A stretch of DNA of 60,000 bases from Polytrichum commune (Eukaryota > Streptophyta > Polytrichopsida > Polytrichales > Polytrichaceae). Positions 24,049 to 34,700 of the stretch are shown one piece after another. The position numbers were made by a program, and so were the translations under genes. The notes below the pieces were generated by a model, which ran no database searches, was not told the origin of the DNA, and saw only the letters and a list, made by a program, of their open reading frames with translations. Every line of letters starts with the position of its first letter. Within the stretch, counting starts at the first letter, position 1. The DNA lies in the NCBI GenBank assembly GCA_950295325.1, contig OX485803.1:20896001-20956000 (forward strand), in the 5' to 3' direction.

Positions 24049-24405
24049 TGTTAAGATAGCTAACTAGCTATACAACCATGTGTTAAGTAGAATTAGCTTA
24101 AGACTATATTATAGGGATCCAAGGTATTAGCCTGGATACCCGACTGTTAGCTTAGCTGTAATCAGTACATGTAATGGGCTAACCAGGACATCAGCCTGTC
24201 ATGACCGGGTATAGACCCAGTCAGTATGAAGTTGAAGTGCTGACAGTATACGGGTGCAGTAGAACAATGACACCTGGCCTTCATACCCTTTGGCCTCTAC
24301 ATACTGTATATATACCCTGTATTTACCACTTGAGGCAGTGAATTTTATTGAAGTATTTACGCACCTATACTCTGTCTAAATCTCTATCTACACATACTTC
24401 TAACA
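24049..24405 (+). repeat. Copia 3' LTR
   Basis: 357 bp, followed by CTTCT. It differs from the 5' LTR at about seven positions. Confidence 0.93.
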
Positions 24406-24510
24406 CTTCTGTTCAAGGTCAGTACAGTAGTGTATTATTGTACTCAAGTTCTTGTCAACGCCCTGAAGTATCACTTTTTTGAGCTCTGTTCCAGCTGATA
24501 CACTGTCAAG

Positions 24511-24736
24511 CAGTGATCGGGGAGATTTTTGGGCAGAATCGGTTGACATCCTAGTGTATGCAAGTCCAACCGGTTACATGTTGACATCCTCCGGTTTTCC
24601 TTTATTAAATCGGGGTATATTCTATAAATTCTTCTAAAATGATCGGTAATTTTCCTGCAGTCTTGATCTTCAACCGGTTATTTCTCAAACTCAACCGGTT
24701 CATTTGTAACTAACTGCCGGTTCTCCCCGATCATTG
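24511..24736. mobile_element. hAT-like MITE with 8-bp target duplication
   Basis: A 226-bp element with ends CAGTGATCGGGGAGA (left) and CAATGATCGGGGAGA (reverse complement of right), 14 of 15 matching, flanked by CTGTCAAG at 24503-24510 and 24737-24744. Eight-bp duplication and CARTG ends fit hAT. Several AACCGGTT/CCGGTT subterminal words occur inside. The paralogous segment near 12540 has no such insertion. No coding capacity. Confidence 0.85.
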
Positions 24737-24865
24737 CTGTCAAGGTGTTCAAACTATGATGTATCTTTGACCAATGGGGTCAAGGAAAAGATCTTGAAGA
24801 CAAAGATGAAGAATTTTGATATTGAAGAGGTAAATTAAGGTAGGCATTCCTAATCGATTAGAACA

Positions 24866-25200
24866 ATAATCTGGACACCTGTATTTGGATTTATGTGATT
24901 GTGGACCTAACAACTGAAACCAAAAAGACATGTTTAAAAGAGAGTGGACTACATGCTCATATCATGCTAATCATTCTAGGCTAAATAGTCAACATGATTG
25001 TGGGGACCTTCATGACCACTTCATGAGCACGAGAATTTTCACTTTGATTATGATTAAGATATTCATAGGAGCTCCGAAGAATACGAGGCAAATGGCTACG
25101 AGCATGATTTGTACTGTCTAATCGTCTTGCACTAAGTGCGTAATTCACATCCTATGAGAACTGGGTGCAGAGACAAAAGTATTCAGCCACGTCTAACTTG
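24866..25200. repeat. Dispersed repeat B, copy 2
   Basis: Begins TGGACACCTGTATTTGG and carries GACATGTTTAAAAGAG, AGTCAACATGATTG and CACTTCATGAGCACGAGAAT. It interrupts the duplicated nucleotidase upstream region, so it is younger than that duplication. Confidence 0.65.
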
Positions 25201-25340
25201 CATACTGAAAACTGAACTGAGGACTGCTCCAATCATGTGCGTCTTGTAACCTTTTTGTAGCTTTCGATCACATTGCAACTCACCGATCTGGCCACTGGTG
25301 CACTTTACCGCCCGCAACTGACTACAATCATAATTTATAG

Positions 25341-27777
25341 GCCAGCTGCATGCCATGGTGGGCTAGAGACTCAGAGGGTTATTCTCTGTATCTAGTGTTG
25401 ATCTTGCTCAAAGTTGCAGTTGATAATTATGTTCTGGTGTGGAAGGAATGTTTGTTTCTGGCAAGGGCTTCGTAATGAAAGCTACCCTCTCATATAATTG
25501 TCAACTGTGGGTTGCTCAAAGATTCACTTGAGAAATGTTGAACTACAAAAAGTGATTGTTCTTGTAGGCTTCGACACCGCAGTTATGCATCTGTGTAGTG
25601 CCTGACCAAACTGCAATTTCTTATCCTTTGTGAAAGAGACAGGAACATAATGTACTTAGTCTCGCTGTTGCTGTCCATATCAGAAGCTATGCAACATCCT
25701 CTAAGGTATGACAGCCCTCCTGCAGGCACTCCCAACTCCATAAACTCTTCGAAACTGTTGGATTGGCTCAGGAATTGTCTCGTCCAGTTAGTAAATGTGA
25801 ATCAATTTCAGAATCAGAGTAGGGATGCAAAAGTATAGGAGTCCAATCTTGTCGTAACACGTGTAGCACTGTTCATCAAAAGCCTAGCTGGCAGGAACGC
25901 TTTCTCGGTGCTGCTTGTGCTCACGTGTTCTCGTTTCTCTTGCAAGAAATTCTGGACCTTTCAGTAGGATGGAGATCAACTTCACAACACTCTTCCAGAT
26001 GTGCACAGCAAGGAAATCTGAGGGCGTTTGGTTTGGTGGTTAAACTTCAAAGAATGTGAGAATGTCGACTCCACGACCTACATTTGGAATATATAATTAT
26101 TATGTCGGTAGAACTTGTCCCCGGATTGTTAAGTTTTATGATGAGCACTTTCTTAATGGGTTGTAAAGACGCTTGCCCTTTAGGGTTGCACGTGGAGGCG
26201 TTGCCAATATTGCAATTTTGTTTATAGTGATTTAGTTTTGCATTCGGAGGATTTTGGTTGACCTGGTTAGAGATAGTCGCCATTGTAGGGTATGGTTAGA
26301 GATCATCGAATCGGTTGTAAACATTGGATAGCTTGTCATCCCCAATGGAAATATGTCATGTTTGGTCCACAAGGAATAACTTGTTGTCGTATGATTTTCT
26401 ATCCTTATCCTACATTGTAATGCTTCAAGGTGTGCGCCACCAAAGTACCTACACAAGTACATCTACACACTGAAACCTCCACTTTCATATATTCCCATTC
26501 ATTCAATCGCATCAACCTACAAAAATATTTCACATTAAGAGGTTTAATTAAGAGTTCAACTTGGTATGGAAGTGATTGATAGATTTGTGTCCGCAAATTT
26601 GCTCCTATCACGTTGCACTTATCAAGCGTACAACTCACTTCATAAGTGATCTTGAATAGCCAAATATAAAACATCCCCTGGGTATATAGTCAGAACGATC
26701 ATGAGACACAGGGATGGTGTATGATAATTGTTTCACATTTATTCTTTCAAACACTCCCAAAGTCTGACGACTAAGTATGTGAGCTGTAACAAATTACAAG
26801 ATGGTATACACCACGCAACAAAAACCAAACTGTGCTAGCTAGCACGGCTGAATTGCATGCAATACAGCTTGCACCCCCATACCACTGCACTAACTCTGCC
26901 TCATGTCAGTCTATATACTGATCAATTTCAGCAGTAACGACCATCTAGTCACAAATAAGAAATTACAAGTTTCCCGCAAAGTCTCTCTAGACTAGTTGCA
27001 GATACTGTGTACAGGAGCCACATCTTCTATTGGTTTCGTGAAACAACCATAACGCTTATTTCAGCTGTACTTGTGACGAAGACAAGAAATTCATGCGACA
27101 AATCATTACTTGTTATGGAAACTTTGTTTTCTGCCAGTAAGCTGAGTTTCCACATGAACATCCATATTGCCTTGACTTCAATATCATCCTCAGTAGTACT
27201 TCATCTGCGCACCAGGGATTGTCAAGCAGTCAGGACCATTGCAGACGAGATTTGAAATTGCAAGCAGTCAAGACCATTGCACCGGTTTGAACTTTTTGTG
27301 ATTTCCTCAAATTTAGAGGTCCATTCCTGACGTGCTCATTGTGTTGCAATAGTCTCCAGTTTCTGACGCCCATTACGACTGCTTTCTGAAAGTTTTTGCG
27401 AATTATGAGAATTTGCATATCCTGGGAATCACCCCGAAAACACCACCCTAGTGACTACTTAATTATCTGGTGGAATAAGACACTGCCGCGTCCGTCAATT
27501 TCTGTAATCGAAACTCCCTGTGAGTATCTTCATCGTCACTAATCAGCCAATGCAATACTGAGACGTGATCTAATCTGCACACAATTCCATACTGATCACC
27601 TGCAAGGCTTTTGGAGGAATTTGCAAGCTAAATTTGCATCCTGGGATCAGTCACTAACAAAACAACAACAACACCACTGATGTATAATCTCGTGGAATTA
27701 TTAGACAATGCGTCTGATCTCTCTACTCTAGTACTCCTGTGAGGTCTTCATGATGATCCTCATTCGGTTACTTTTCT
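25341..27777. other. Long intergenic region, nothing recognised
   Basis: No coding exon, RNA gene or complete element is supported. A short duplicated word (CAGTCA-GACCATTGCA at about 27228 and 27266) is the only local repeat noted. Frames of 62-89 codons here have no protein character. Confidence 0.4.
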
Positions 27778-28120
27778 TATTAGGACATCTATATTTGAGC
27801 TGCCTGTGGTCTGGTGTGGCTTCAAGAACGGATATCTCAATGAGACATGTGTTTTAACAGGGATTGGACTGCGTGCTCAAAATACGAGCACCATTCTAAA
27901 CTCATGAGTCAACATGAGCGGGAGGTCCTACACGAATATTTCATGAGCACAAGAATCTTCACTTTGATAATGAACAAAGATGTTCATATGAGCTCCGAAA
28001 ATCATGACTCAGGAAAGGGGGCTCCGGCCTCGATTTGGATCTCCTAACCATCTCGTACTGCTTATCAAAAGTTTCACATCCGAGGAGAAGTGGGCTAGTG
28101 GGGAAAAGTAAGTATTCAAG
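27778..28120. repeat. Dispersed repeat B, copy 3
   Basis: Begins TAGGACATCTATATTTGAG and carries GACATGTGTTTTAACAGGGATTGGACTG, AGTCAACATGAGCG and TTTCATGAGCACAAGAATCTTCACTTTGAT in the same order as copy 2. Confidence 0.6.
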
Positions 28121-28263
28121 ACCCACCATCCGCCTTAATCAGCTAGCTGCAATACTGCGACTAATTAATGACACGATCATAAAGTGAGCAACATGATTAA
28201 CAAACCGACCTGCATGGCCAATGAAAGAAGTTGGAAGCACACCTGGCCATCACGCTGCGGCCC

Positions 28264-28611
28264 CTACTTCTTCATCCTGAGCTTGCGGGGCAGGCCCAGA
28301 GCCTCTCGCACAGTCTCCTCGAGGCTGCCATAGGGTTGGCAAGCGCCATCTACAGAGCACTTCTTGCCGGAACCGCAGGTGGGGTCAAACGCAGAAGGAA
28401 CGCATATTAATCCATGGTACAAATTCAAGTCGCAGTGCAGCAGCCGGCCGCCTTCGTTGGGGTCGCACTCGCAGCATGGATAAAAGGCGCTACAACTGTC
28501 CCCCATCCTGGGGCACCATGCGTCCACCATCGTTGGGCCCGTCACCACCAGCAGCACCACCGCCACCATCAACACCAACACCGCCTGGGAGCTCCGGGAA
28601 GAAGTCGACAT
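28264..28611 (-). CDS. Secreted cysteine-rich protein, knottin-like spacing
   Basis: A single-exon 115-residue protein (ATG at 28611, TAG at 28264-28266). Residues 1-31 form a clear signal peptide: polar start, hydrophobic core VLVLMVAVVLLVV, and probable cleavage after VDA. The mature part of about 84 residues has ten cysteines, at 33, 40, 46, 47, 49, 60, 70, 79, 85 and 91. The spacing C-x6-C-x5-CC at its start resembles cystine-knot miniproteins, but the extra cysteines and the GSGKKCSVDGAC segment do not fit a family I can name. The C-terminus is basic (RKLRMKK). It is likely an extracellular plant protein; function unknown. Codon use is G/C-richer than the flanks. No paralogue is visible in the window. 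Confidence 0.7.
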   Translation of the reverse strand: MSTSSRSSQAVLVLMVAVVLLVVTGPTMVDAWCPRMGDSCSAFYPCCECDPNEGGRLLHCDLNLYHGLICVPSAFDPTCGSGKKCSVDGACQPYGSLEETVREALGLPRKLRMKK

Positions 28612-28704
28612 GGTTGGCTACTTTCACACTCACGCAACAGATTGAATCGGTGGTGAGTCTGCTGATGAAAGGAGGAGTGTCGTTGCTGTAGTTTGTTGCT
28701 GCAA

Positions 28705-28712
28705 TTTTATAT
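28705..28712 (-). promoter_or_regulatory. Probable TATA box of the cysteine-rich protein gene
   Basis: On the minus strand the sequence reads ATATAAAATTG, about 95 bp upstream of the ATG at 28611, leaving a leader of roughly 60 bases. Confidence 0.5.
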
Positions 28713-28719
28713 GTGCATG

Positions 28720-29400
28720 TGGATCGATCGAGGTGGGGCTCAGGTTTGTGTTGTTCCGGAGGGCGTCCGATCCGGAGTCAGCTTGGATCAGTCCTTGCCT
28801 GCATCGATCGACGTTGGAATCTGACATGCTGGGGCGGTTGGTGGCCGTGGATGTTGCGGCCAACTGGAAGATACAGTGAGGTGGTGTGTGCAGTTTGGAG
28901 CTTGTGAGGTCAGGAAGTTTTGTGGCCGCATGGAAATCGTGCCCCCCGGCTTTGCAAACGCAAGGCATAATTACCCCTAACATTACCCAACCCAATGGTA
29001 GTAATGCCATCCCGGACTTCGAGGCATGGCAGAGCATGGCAAGCCTTTTATGCTTGTAATGCCCGACCCGCCCCGGGCCGGAGCTCCGCCCGGCAGCCCC
29101 TGCCGCCAGCCTGTCCGTCGCCACGCTGTCGCCACGCTGTCGCCACGCTGTCGCCACGCTGTCACCACCGATGCCCAGTCAGCCGCCCGCCTCCACGTCC
29201 GCCAGACCATCCCCCGAGGATGGCCCATGCCCATGCCTCGAGGGGCATCTCATGATGGCATGGTGCTCGTTGTCGCCATTCATTCAGGCACTGCGGTGGA
29301 GTGTGTGTAACCTGTGGAGAGTGCAATATTGTGCCGCAAATCCTTGTGTGTTTAGGGAAGCGTTGTCTCTGCAACAATGACGCAGTGAAGGTCTTGCGGT
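28720..29400. other. GC-richer intergenic DNA with an 11-bp tandem repeat
   Basis: No gene supported. 29119-29162 is four perfect copies of CGCCACGCTGT. Long frames on both strands (for example 28630-29157 minus) reflect GC content and this repeat. Confidence 0.5.
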
Positions 29401-30079
29401 GGATCATCACACGGAGACTGCTGGGTTTCGAACTGGTGGTTACGGGGTTTAGGTGAGTGACATGACCTTTAGATCTTATTTTGTCAACCTTCAGCCATTG
29501 CTTCCCAGTGGTTGGCATCTTGTGAGTGAGTTTGGGTTTAGGGTGATTTCGTGCACTGGAGTGTTAGGAAGGGGTTTAGGGAGATGTGTTTAGATGTTAT
29601 TTCCATGATCTGAAGTTGGGTTTCTCAATCAGGCCATTCATGTTACACATGGCATGAATGGCGCCTGTAAATTCAGATTGCCGCAATGATACACACACCC
29701 TTCTACTGGTGTACTGATGCTTCACTTTGTGTGCATACAGAAGCAACGAGGACTGCCATTTTGTGTGGCAAGGTTTCCAGCTGCAGGAGTGCAACGCCGA
29801 AGCGCAACGCCAAACGCCAGTGGTTACAAGGAGCGTACAACATCCATCATCACTTACCGTATTGTAACATGCCCTTCCTATATTGGCGCTGCACCTTTAT
29901 CTTGTGTATTGTTGTATGTGGCAGTGTTTAGGGTTTGTTTGTGTATTGTTAAGAAATGCTTCTGGTGTGTTTAGGTGTTATTAGGCAGTGCTTGTGGGCT
30001 GTTTGGGGTTTCTTAGGCAGTGTTTGGGGTTGTGTCTGGGGTTTCTTAGGCTGTGTTTGTGGTGTGTGTGGGGTTTCGG
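29401..30079. other. GT-rich region with scattered TTTAGGG-like words
   Basis: The plus strand is rich in GTGTTTAGGG, GGGTTTCTTAGG and GTTTGGGGTT words, especially 29920-30079, in degenerate 25-40-bp repeats (GGTTTCTTAGGCAGTGTTTGGGG and variants). No gene. The last eight bases are the target duplication of the next element. Confidence 0.5.
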
Positions 30080-31200
30080 CAGGGTTGTCTATCCTGCCGT
30101 TATGACGGTGTCGTGTCGTGACGGACCCCTCCGTCACGACACAATAGGGTCCACGTAGGGTCAACATAGGGGGAACAGACTAGGGTGGGTAAAATACTTA
30201 CCTTCTTGCCAAGGTGGCGTCCTATGTGGCAGAAAACGCCGACGTGGTCGTGGATATGCCTAGCGCCAGGTAAATCATTTTGCCATTTTGTTTACCATTT
30301 TGTTAAAATCAAAGTAGTAAAAAACGACTAAGGAGGGTGTGGGGCGGACGGGGGTGGGGGGGGGGGGGGGGAACGGAGCGGACGGGGTTGGGAACGGGGG
30401 CGGACGGGGGGGGGGGGGGGGGGAACGGAGCGGACGGGGTCGGGAACGGGGGCGGACGGGGTCGGGAACGGGGGCGGACGGGGGGGAACGGGAGCGGACG
30501 GAGGGGGGGGGGAATTTTTTTTTTTAAATGGGGCGGACGGGGAAGGGAAAAAAAAAAAAAAAAACTGGGGCGGACAGGGGAGCGGACGGGGGTGAACGGG
30601 GGGGAACGGGGCGTACGGGGTTGGGAACGGAGCGGACGGGGGCGGACGGGGGGGGGAACGGGAGTGGACGGAGGGGGGGGGGGGAAATTTTTTTTAAAAA
30701 AATGGGGCGGACGGGGAAGGGGAAAAAGAAAAAAAAGAAAAAAAACTGGGGCGGACGGGGGAGCGGACGGGGGGGAACGGGGCGCGGACGGGGCGTACGG
30801 GGTTGGGAACGGAGCGGACGGGGTCGGGAACGGGGGCGGACGGAGGGGGGGGAATTTTTTTTAAAAATAAAATAAAAAAATAAAATAAAAAGGCGGATGG
30901 GGGGGAACGGGGTTGGGAACGGAGCAGACGGGGTCAGGAACAGGGGCGGACGGGGGGGGCGGACGGGCGCTAGTAATTTTTTCCCCACTTTACCTCTACT
31001 TTGCTGACATGTCATTACACGTGGACATCTTACATCCTATGTGTCCGAAATGGGGTAATGTAATTACACACAAAATTCGGTAAAATTCAAGTCCGTCAGG
31101 ATAAAGACAGCATCCGGCATAATGTCGTGATGGATATGTGTCGTGACGGCACGACATTATGCCGGGATTAGCCTCCGTCACGACACAATAGACAACCCTG
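30080..31200. mobile_element. hAT-like non-autonomous element with G-rich core, copy 1
   Basis: A 1121-bp element with perfect 13-bp ends CAGGGTTGTCTAT / ATAGACAACCCTG, flanked by the 8-bp duplication GGTTTCGG (30072-30079 and 31201-31208). CAGGG ends and an 8-bp duplication fit hAT. Both subterminal regions contain stem-forming TGTCGTGACGGA-type words, including a perfect 13-bp-arm hairpin with a CCCC loop at 30113-30142. The core (about 30331-30965) is a purine-rich plus strand of GGGGCGGACGGGG and GGGAACGG units with runs of up to about 16 G and up to 18 A. No transposase. The element is the reverse-orientation relative of 57523-58782. Confidence 0.85.
30331..30965 (+). repeat. G-rich purine tract (GGGGCGGACGGGG-type)
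   Basis: About 635 bp in which the plus strand is almost only G and A apart from C in GGCGGACGG/GGAACGG units. Three poly(A)-containing blocks (near 30547, 30720 and 30862) punctuate it at about 140-175 bp spacing, so it is itself a higher-order tandem repeat. Many potential G-quadruplex blocks. Long frames through it are artefacts. Confidence 0.85.
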
Positions 31201-31208
31201 GGTTTCGG

Positions 31209-31790
31209 TGGCAGTGCTTGTGGTGTGTTTGGGGTTTCTTTGGTCGTCTTGCGGCACTATGTTTGTGTATGCATACCGTTTAGGAATGATGGCATGTGTT
31301 GTCCACTTCGCCAGGATGTTTAAGGGGGTGTAGTGAGTGAAAGGGACAGTTTTTTCGATGCGAGACACTGCCAGGGTTTAGGCAGGATCTGTGGGACGTT
31401 TTGGTCGGTTTCAATGAGTTAGGTCAGGTTTTTTAGGGCCTTGCATTGTTCTTCTTAGGCATACACAGTGTGGGGATGGTGTACGCTTGGCAAGGACCTT
31501 GCACCACATATGTGCAAGGTCTCGTAGTGTGTGAGGGTGATGTAAGGCTGCCGGTTTCGGGCGTTATAGTGTATTCGCTAGGGTTAGAGTGTGTGGGGAT
31601 GGCACTTGCAGTCCATGGAGGCTCCGCACTATAATCGGTGAGGATTGTTAGTGGGCGAGGTTCATTTAGCAAAGGTTATTTACGGTTTAGGGTGTTTTGC
31701 GAATGTGTCCACAGTGTGGGGATGGCATTCGCCGACCATTGAAGTGCGCAATAGGATCTGCTTTGCCTGTTTTGGGGTTTGGGGTGATTT
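31209..31790. repeat. Degenerate 123-bp tandem repeat
   Basis: The word TGGGGATGG starts at 31471, 31594 and 31717, exactly 123 bp apart each time, followed by YGYWCGC/CACTTGC-like sequence. Between them lie AGGGTT and GGTTTAGGG words. The earlier part (31209-31420) is similar in composition. No gene. Confidence 0.6.
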
Positions 31791-31799
31791 TGTGTGGGA

Positions 31800-34700
31800 G
31801 TCCAAATTCGACGGAAAGACGGAAATACAGAAATACGGATTCCATTTCCGTATTTTTCCTTGCTTATCTGAAGATAATAGGGTCTCTTAGGTTAAAATTA
31901 CTTGTACTAGGAAATAGGGTATTCTAACTCCGCCTTGTGTGATAAAACGACTCAAAATAAATACTATGACCGGTCCGTCAAATTGGATGGACGGACCGTG
32001 TAATCATGATCCGAACCATTGGTCCGAACCAAGTAACGGACGCACCAAGATTACCCAACGGACCGGAAGTGGCGGTTACAACGGGTTTATGACGGTTGGG
32101 GGAAGACCGTCGGAAAGCGGTTGTAACCGTTTTTCCGTTAACCCAAACGGTAACAGGGAGGAGGGATATTTAAGGGTCCCTTCCTTCTCCTTCCCACTTT
32201 TTCCTGATTCACGAAAGACAAAATTGCTGAGAGAACGAGTGGTGAGGTTGTTGTCATTTCGAGCCGCTAGCAGTTGGATTGCTGGGACTCAACATTTTTC
32301 ACTCACCGGCAGTTGGCTTGCCGGGACTCTGACGGAAGAGAGGGAATCCGGGAGAGAGAGAGAGGGAGTGTGCAAACCGGAAAGTTAGAAGGGGAGGGAA
32401 AATGCCGGAAGCGCGGGAAGAGGATCATAGGGACCCCATCCCAATTCCGCTCAAAGCCCTCACCCCTGCAATTCCGAGGGATGATAGGGAGCTGCAGGAG
32501 CTCGCGGAAGATCTCCGGGTCATGGGCTGCGCGGGGCTGCTCTCTAAACCCTGGAACCTCAGAGCGGAAGATACCCTCCGGGAGTTTAAGTTCGAGAGAG
32601 GCAATCAGTGGCTAGGCACCAAGAGGAGGGATCCGGAACATTGGACTCCGGATACCTGGAACAGGGTCTACGGGTTTCCCAGGGGGATTGCAGAAGGGTG
32701 GGCCGGCCGCCGTGACGGCCTGTTCGCCGGAAAGTTCAGAGGGGACGCGGATCCAAAGGACGGATTCCACCCTGGGAACTGCCGGAATCTTAGGGAGCGG
32801 AGAGTGTTAGAGTTTCTCCTACCCATTCTCAATCCGGACAAGCCGAAGCGGATTAGCCTCACCATGGCTAACACACTGTTTGGAGCAATGTCCGGAGTCC
32901 GGCCGGTGAACTAGGGCCTGATCATCCAAGAGATAGTCGAACGGGCCCTCCCCCACATAGGCCGGAAACCCTCCTTTCTCTCCCCCTTCATTTTGCACCT
33001 CTACCAGCATTTCGACTGCATCTTAGCGGAGGAGGAGGACCTGCTAACGATAGCGACGGACGAGGTCACCTACAAGCTACTCCCGGAACCCGGAGACCTC
33101 GAGATGGAGACTTCCAGCGACCCAATCATCCCGGAAGCACCTCCCTCCTCACCCGAGAGCCCGCCGCCCACCATCTCGAGGCCACTCTCTCCTCCTCTTC
33201 CTCATCATCATCCGGAACCCGGACCCAGCCGGGAGACCACATGGCGAAATGTGGATCTATCCGCTTGGGACTTTCCGGAGAATCCCTTCAAACGGGTCCA
33301 GGAAGGGATGGAGGACCTGCAGAACTAGTACTACTGGATGGAACACATCGTCCGAGGGGTGAACCAGGCTCTGGATGACTGCGGGCCCGGAAACATCCTT
33401 CGAGAATTGGCAAAGAGGGCGGACAGGAAGGATCTGGAGCAGGCCAAGACGGAGAACGCCCATCTCACCGCGCAGGTAGCGGCCATGACGCAGGAGCTGA
33501 GTCAGAAAAGCGAAGAGATCCGGAAGTACCACGCAGAGCAAACAGTGCTCTTCAGCCGGATCCGGGAGCTGGTGGGGCATCCGGCAAAGATCGTCAACAA
33601 GGCGCACCTCTATGACCGGATGATGGAGTCCGGAGAGCCCGCTTCCGCCATGCAGATCCTTCCCATTCTCGTGAAGTACTCACGGACGATGAAGGACCTC
33701 CTGGCGGAAATCCAGAGGGTGGTTCCGCCAAGCGGAACACCCCGGCGGGTACTCTATCCGGGTCCGCCTGGGTCACCAACCGGAACCTTCTATGAGGTAG
33801 TTGGTGAAGTGGCCCTGGTGCAGAATCCGCCGGCGTCTGCAGGACCCAGCCAGCAGGGAGGCGGCTCGCAGCCGGCTAGTTCCGGGAGGGCTCCGGAACA
33901 GGCCCGTTCTCCCCAGGTGAGGAGGAAGAGTACCGGGTCGGTCCGATCCGGGAGAGGCCAGTCCCCGGTTCCGCGAAACTCGGATCGATCCCGGACTCCG
34001 GACAGGGCTAGGATGCCGATCCGGCACCAGACTTCTGATCGGGAGGCAACTCCGAGTAGGGGCAAGGCCCCTATGATTCACGCCTCGGCATCGTCTCCTC
34101 CGGACTGCCAAATGGTCAGTCCTTATCCTCCACCACCCTCAAGGGCGGCCTCCAACAGGGATCCGCGGACGGCTTCGATCTCGGGCGGACGGAATCCGGA
34201 GCAGGGCACCGGAAGCGATCCTTCCCCGATCCGGAGCCTCCGGATGGGGACAGTTTCCGGAACACCAGGGACCGGGACACCGCGGACCGAGAGAGCAGCG
34301 GATTCGGAGGACGAGGTTGCCCCGTCTCCGAACATGAGGAGGATGCTCACGCGGTTGCAGAAGGCGTTGCCGGGAGGGGGCTCATCCGCAGTCAGCGGAT
34401 TAGGCAGTCACTCAAAGGAGGGATCGGCTCCGAAGAAGCACCGCTCTTCTTAGTTGAGGAGAATAGCTAGTTTAGTTAGGCAGAATAGAGGTAGGCAGGT
34501 AGGACTTAGGAGTTTTTGAAGATGAGTAATAAAATTTTCCCTTGGGAGTGTCAGCGGAAAATCCGGATCTTGATCCTGGAAATCTGAGAGACCGGGTGTA
34601 GTTAGGGTTTTCCTTAGCGGCGGCCGCTTGGGCCGCCGCCCTCAGTTTAGGGATTTTAAGGCCTCTACTTAAGGCTGAATAAGGAGTTGGGGAAGGGTTC

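Larger units (their letters stand above)
17893..24405 (+). mobile_element. Complete Ty1-copia LTR retrotransposon, inactivated
   Basis: A 6513-bp element flanked by the 5-bp duplication CTTCT (17888-17892 and 24406-24410). LTRs are 17893-18249 and 24049-24405, both 357 bp, starting TGTTA and ending TAACA, with seven differences counted by eye (about 2 percent), so the insertion is fairly recent. A primer-binding-like stretch (GCTATCAGCACG) follows the 5' LTR directly, and a purine tract (GAGGAGGAG) precedes the 3' LTR. Domain order is gag, protease, integrase, reverse transcriptase, RNase H, which defines copia. The AT-rich leader (18250-19330) holds TA microsatellite runs. It lies in the 3' flank of the nucleotidase gene in the same orientation. 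Confidence 0.93.
24411..25340. repeat. Second copy of the nucleotidase upstream region, twice interrupted
   Basis: 24411-24480 (GTTCAAGGTCAG..., GCCCTGAAGTATC), 24745-24840 (AAACTATGATGTATCTTTGA, GATATTGAAGAGGTAAATTA) and 25200-25340 (CATACTGAAA, CACATTGCAACTCACCGATCTGG) align in order with 12473-12790 upstream of the nucleotidase gene. The copy is split by the MITE at 24511-24736 and by dispersed repeat B at about 24866-25200. No nucleotidase coding sequence follows it. Confidence 0.7.

Noticed and set aside
28630-29157. 175-codon minus frame upstream of the cysteine-rich gene
   Set aside because: It overlaps that gene's probable promoter, includes the 11-bp tandem repeat and shows no domain.
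29119-29162. Possible CRISPR-like array of 11-bp units
   Set aside because: Perfect head-to-tail minisatellite without spacers, in a plant nuclear context.
30337-31015. Long Gly/Arg-rich frames (plus) and Pro/Arg-rich frames (minus) in the G-rich tract
   Set aside because: They follow from a repetitive stop-poor purine sequence inside a non-autonomous transposon, with homopolymer runs in all frames.
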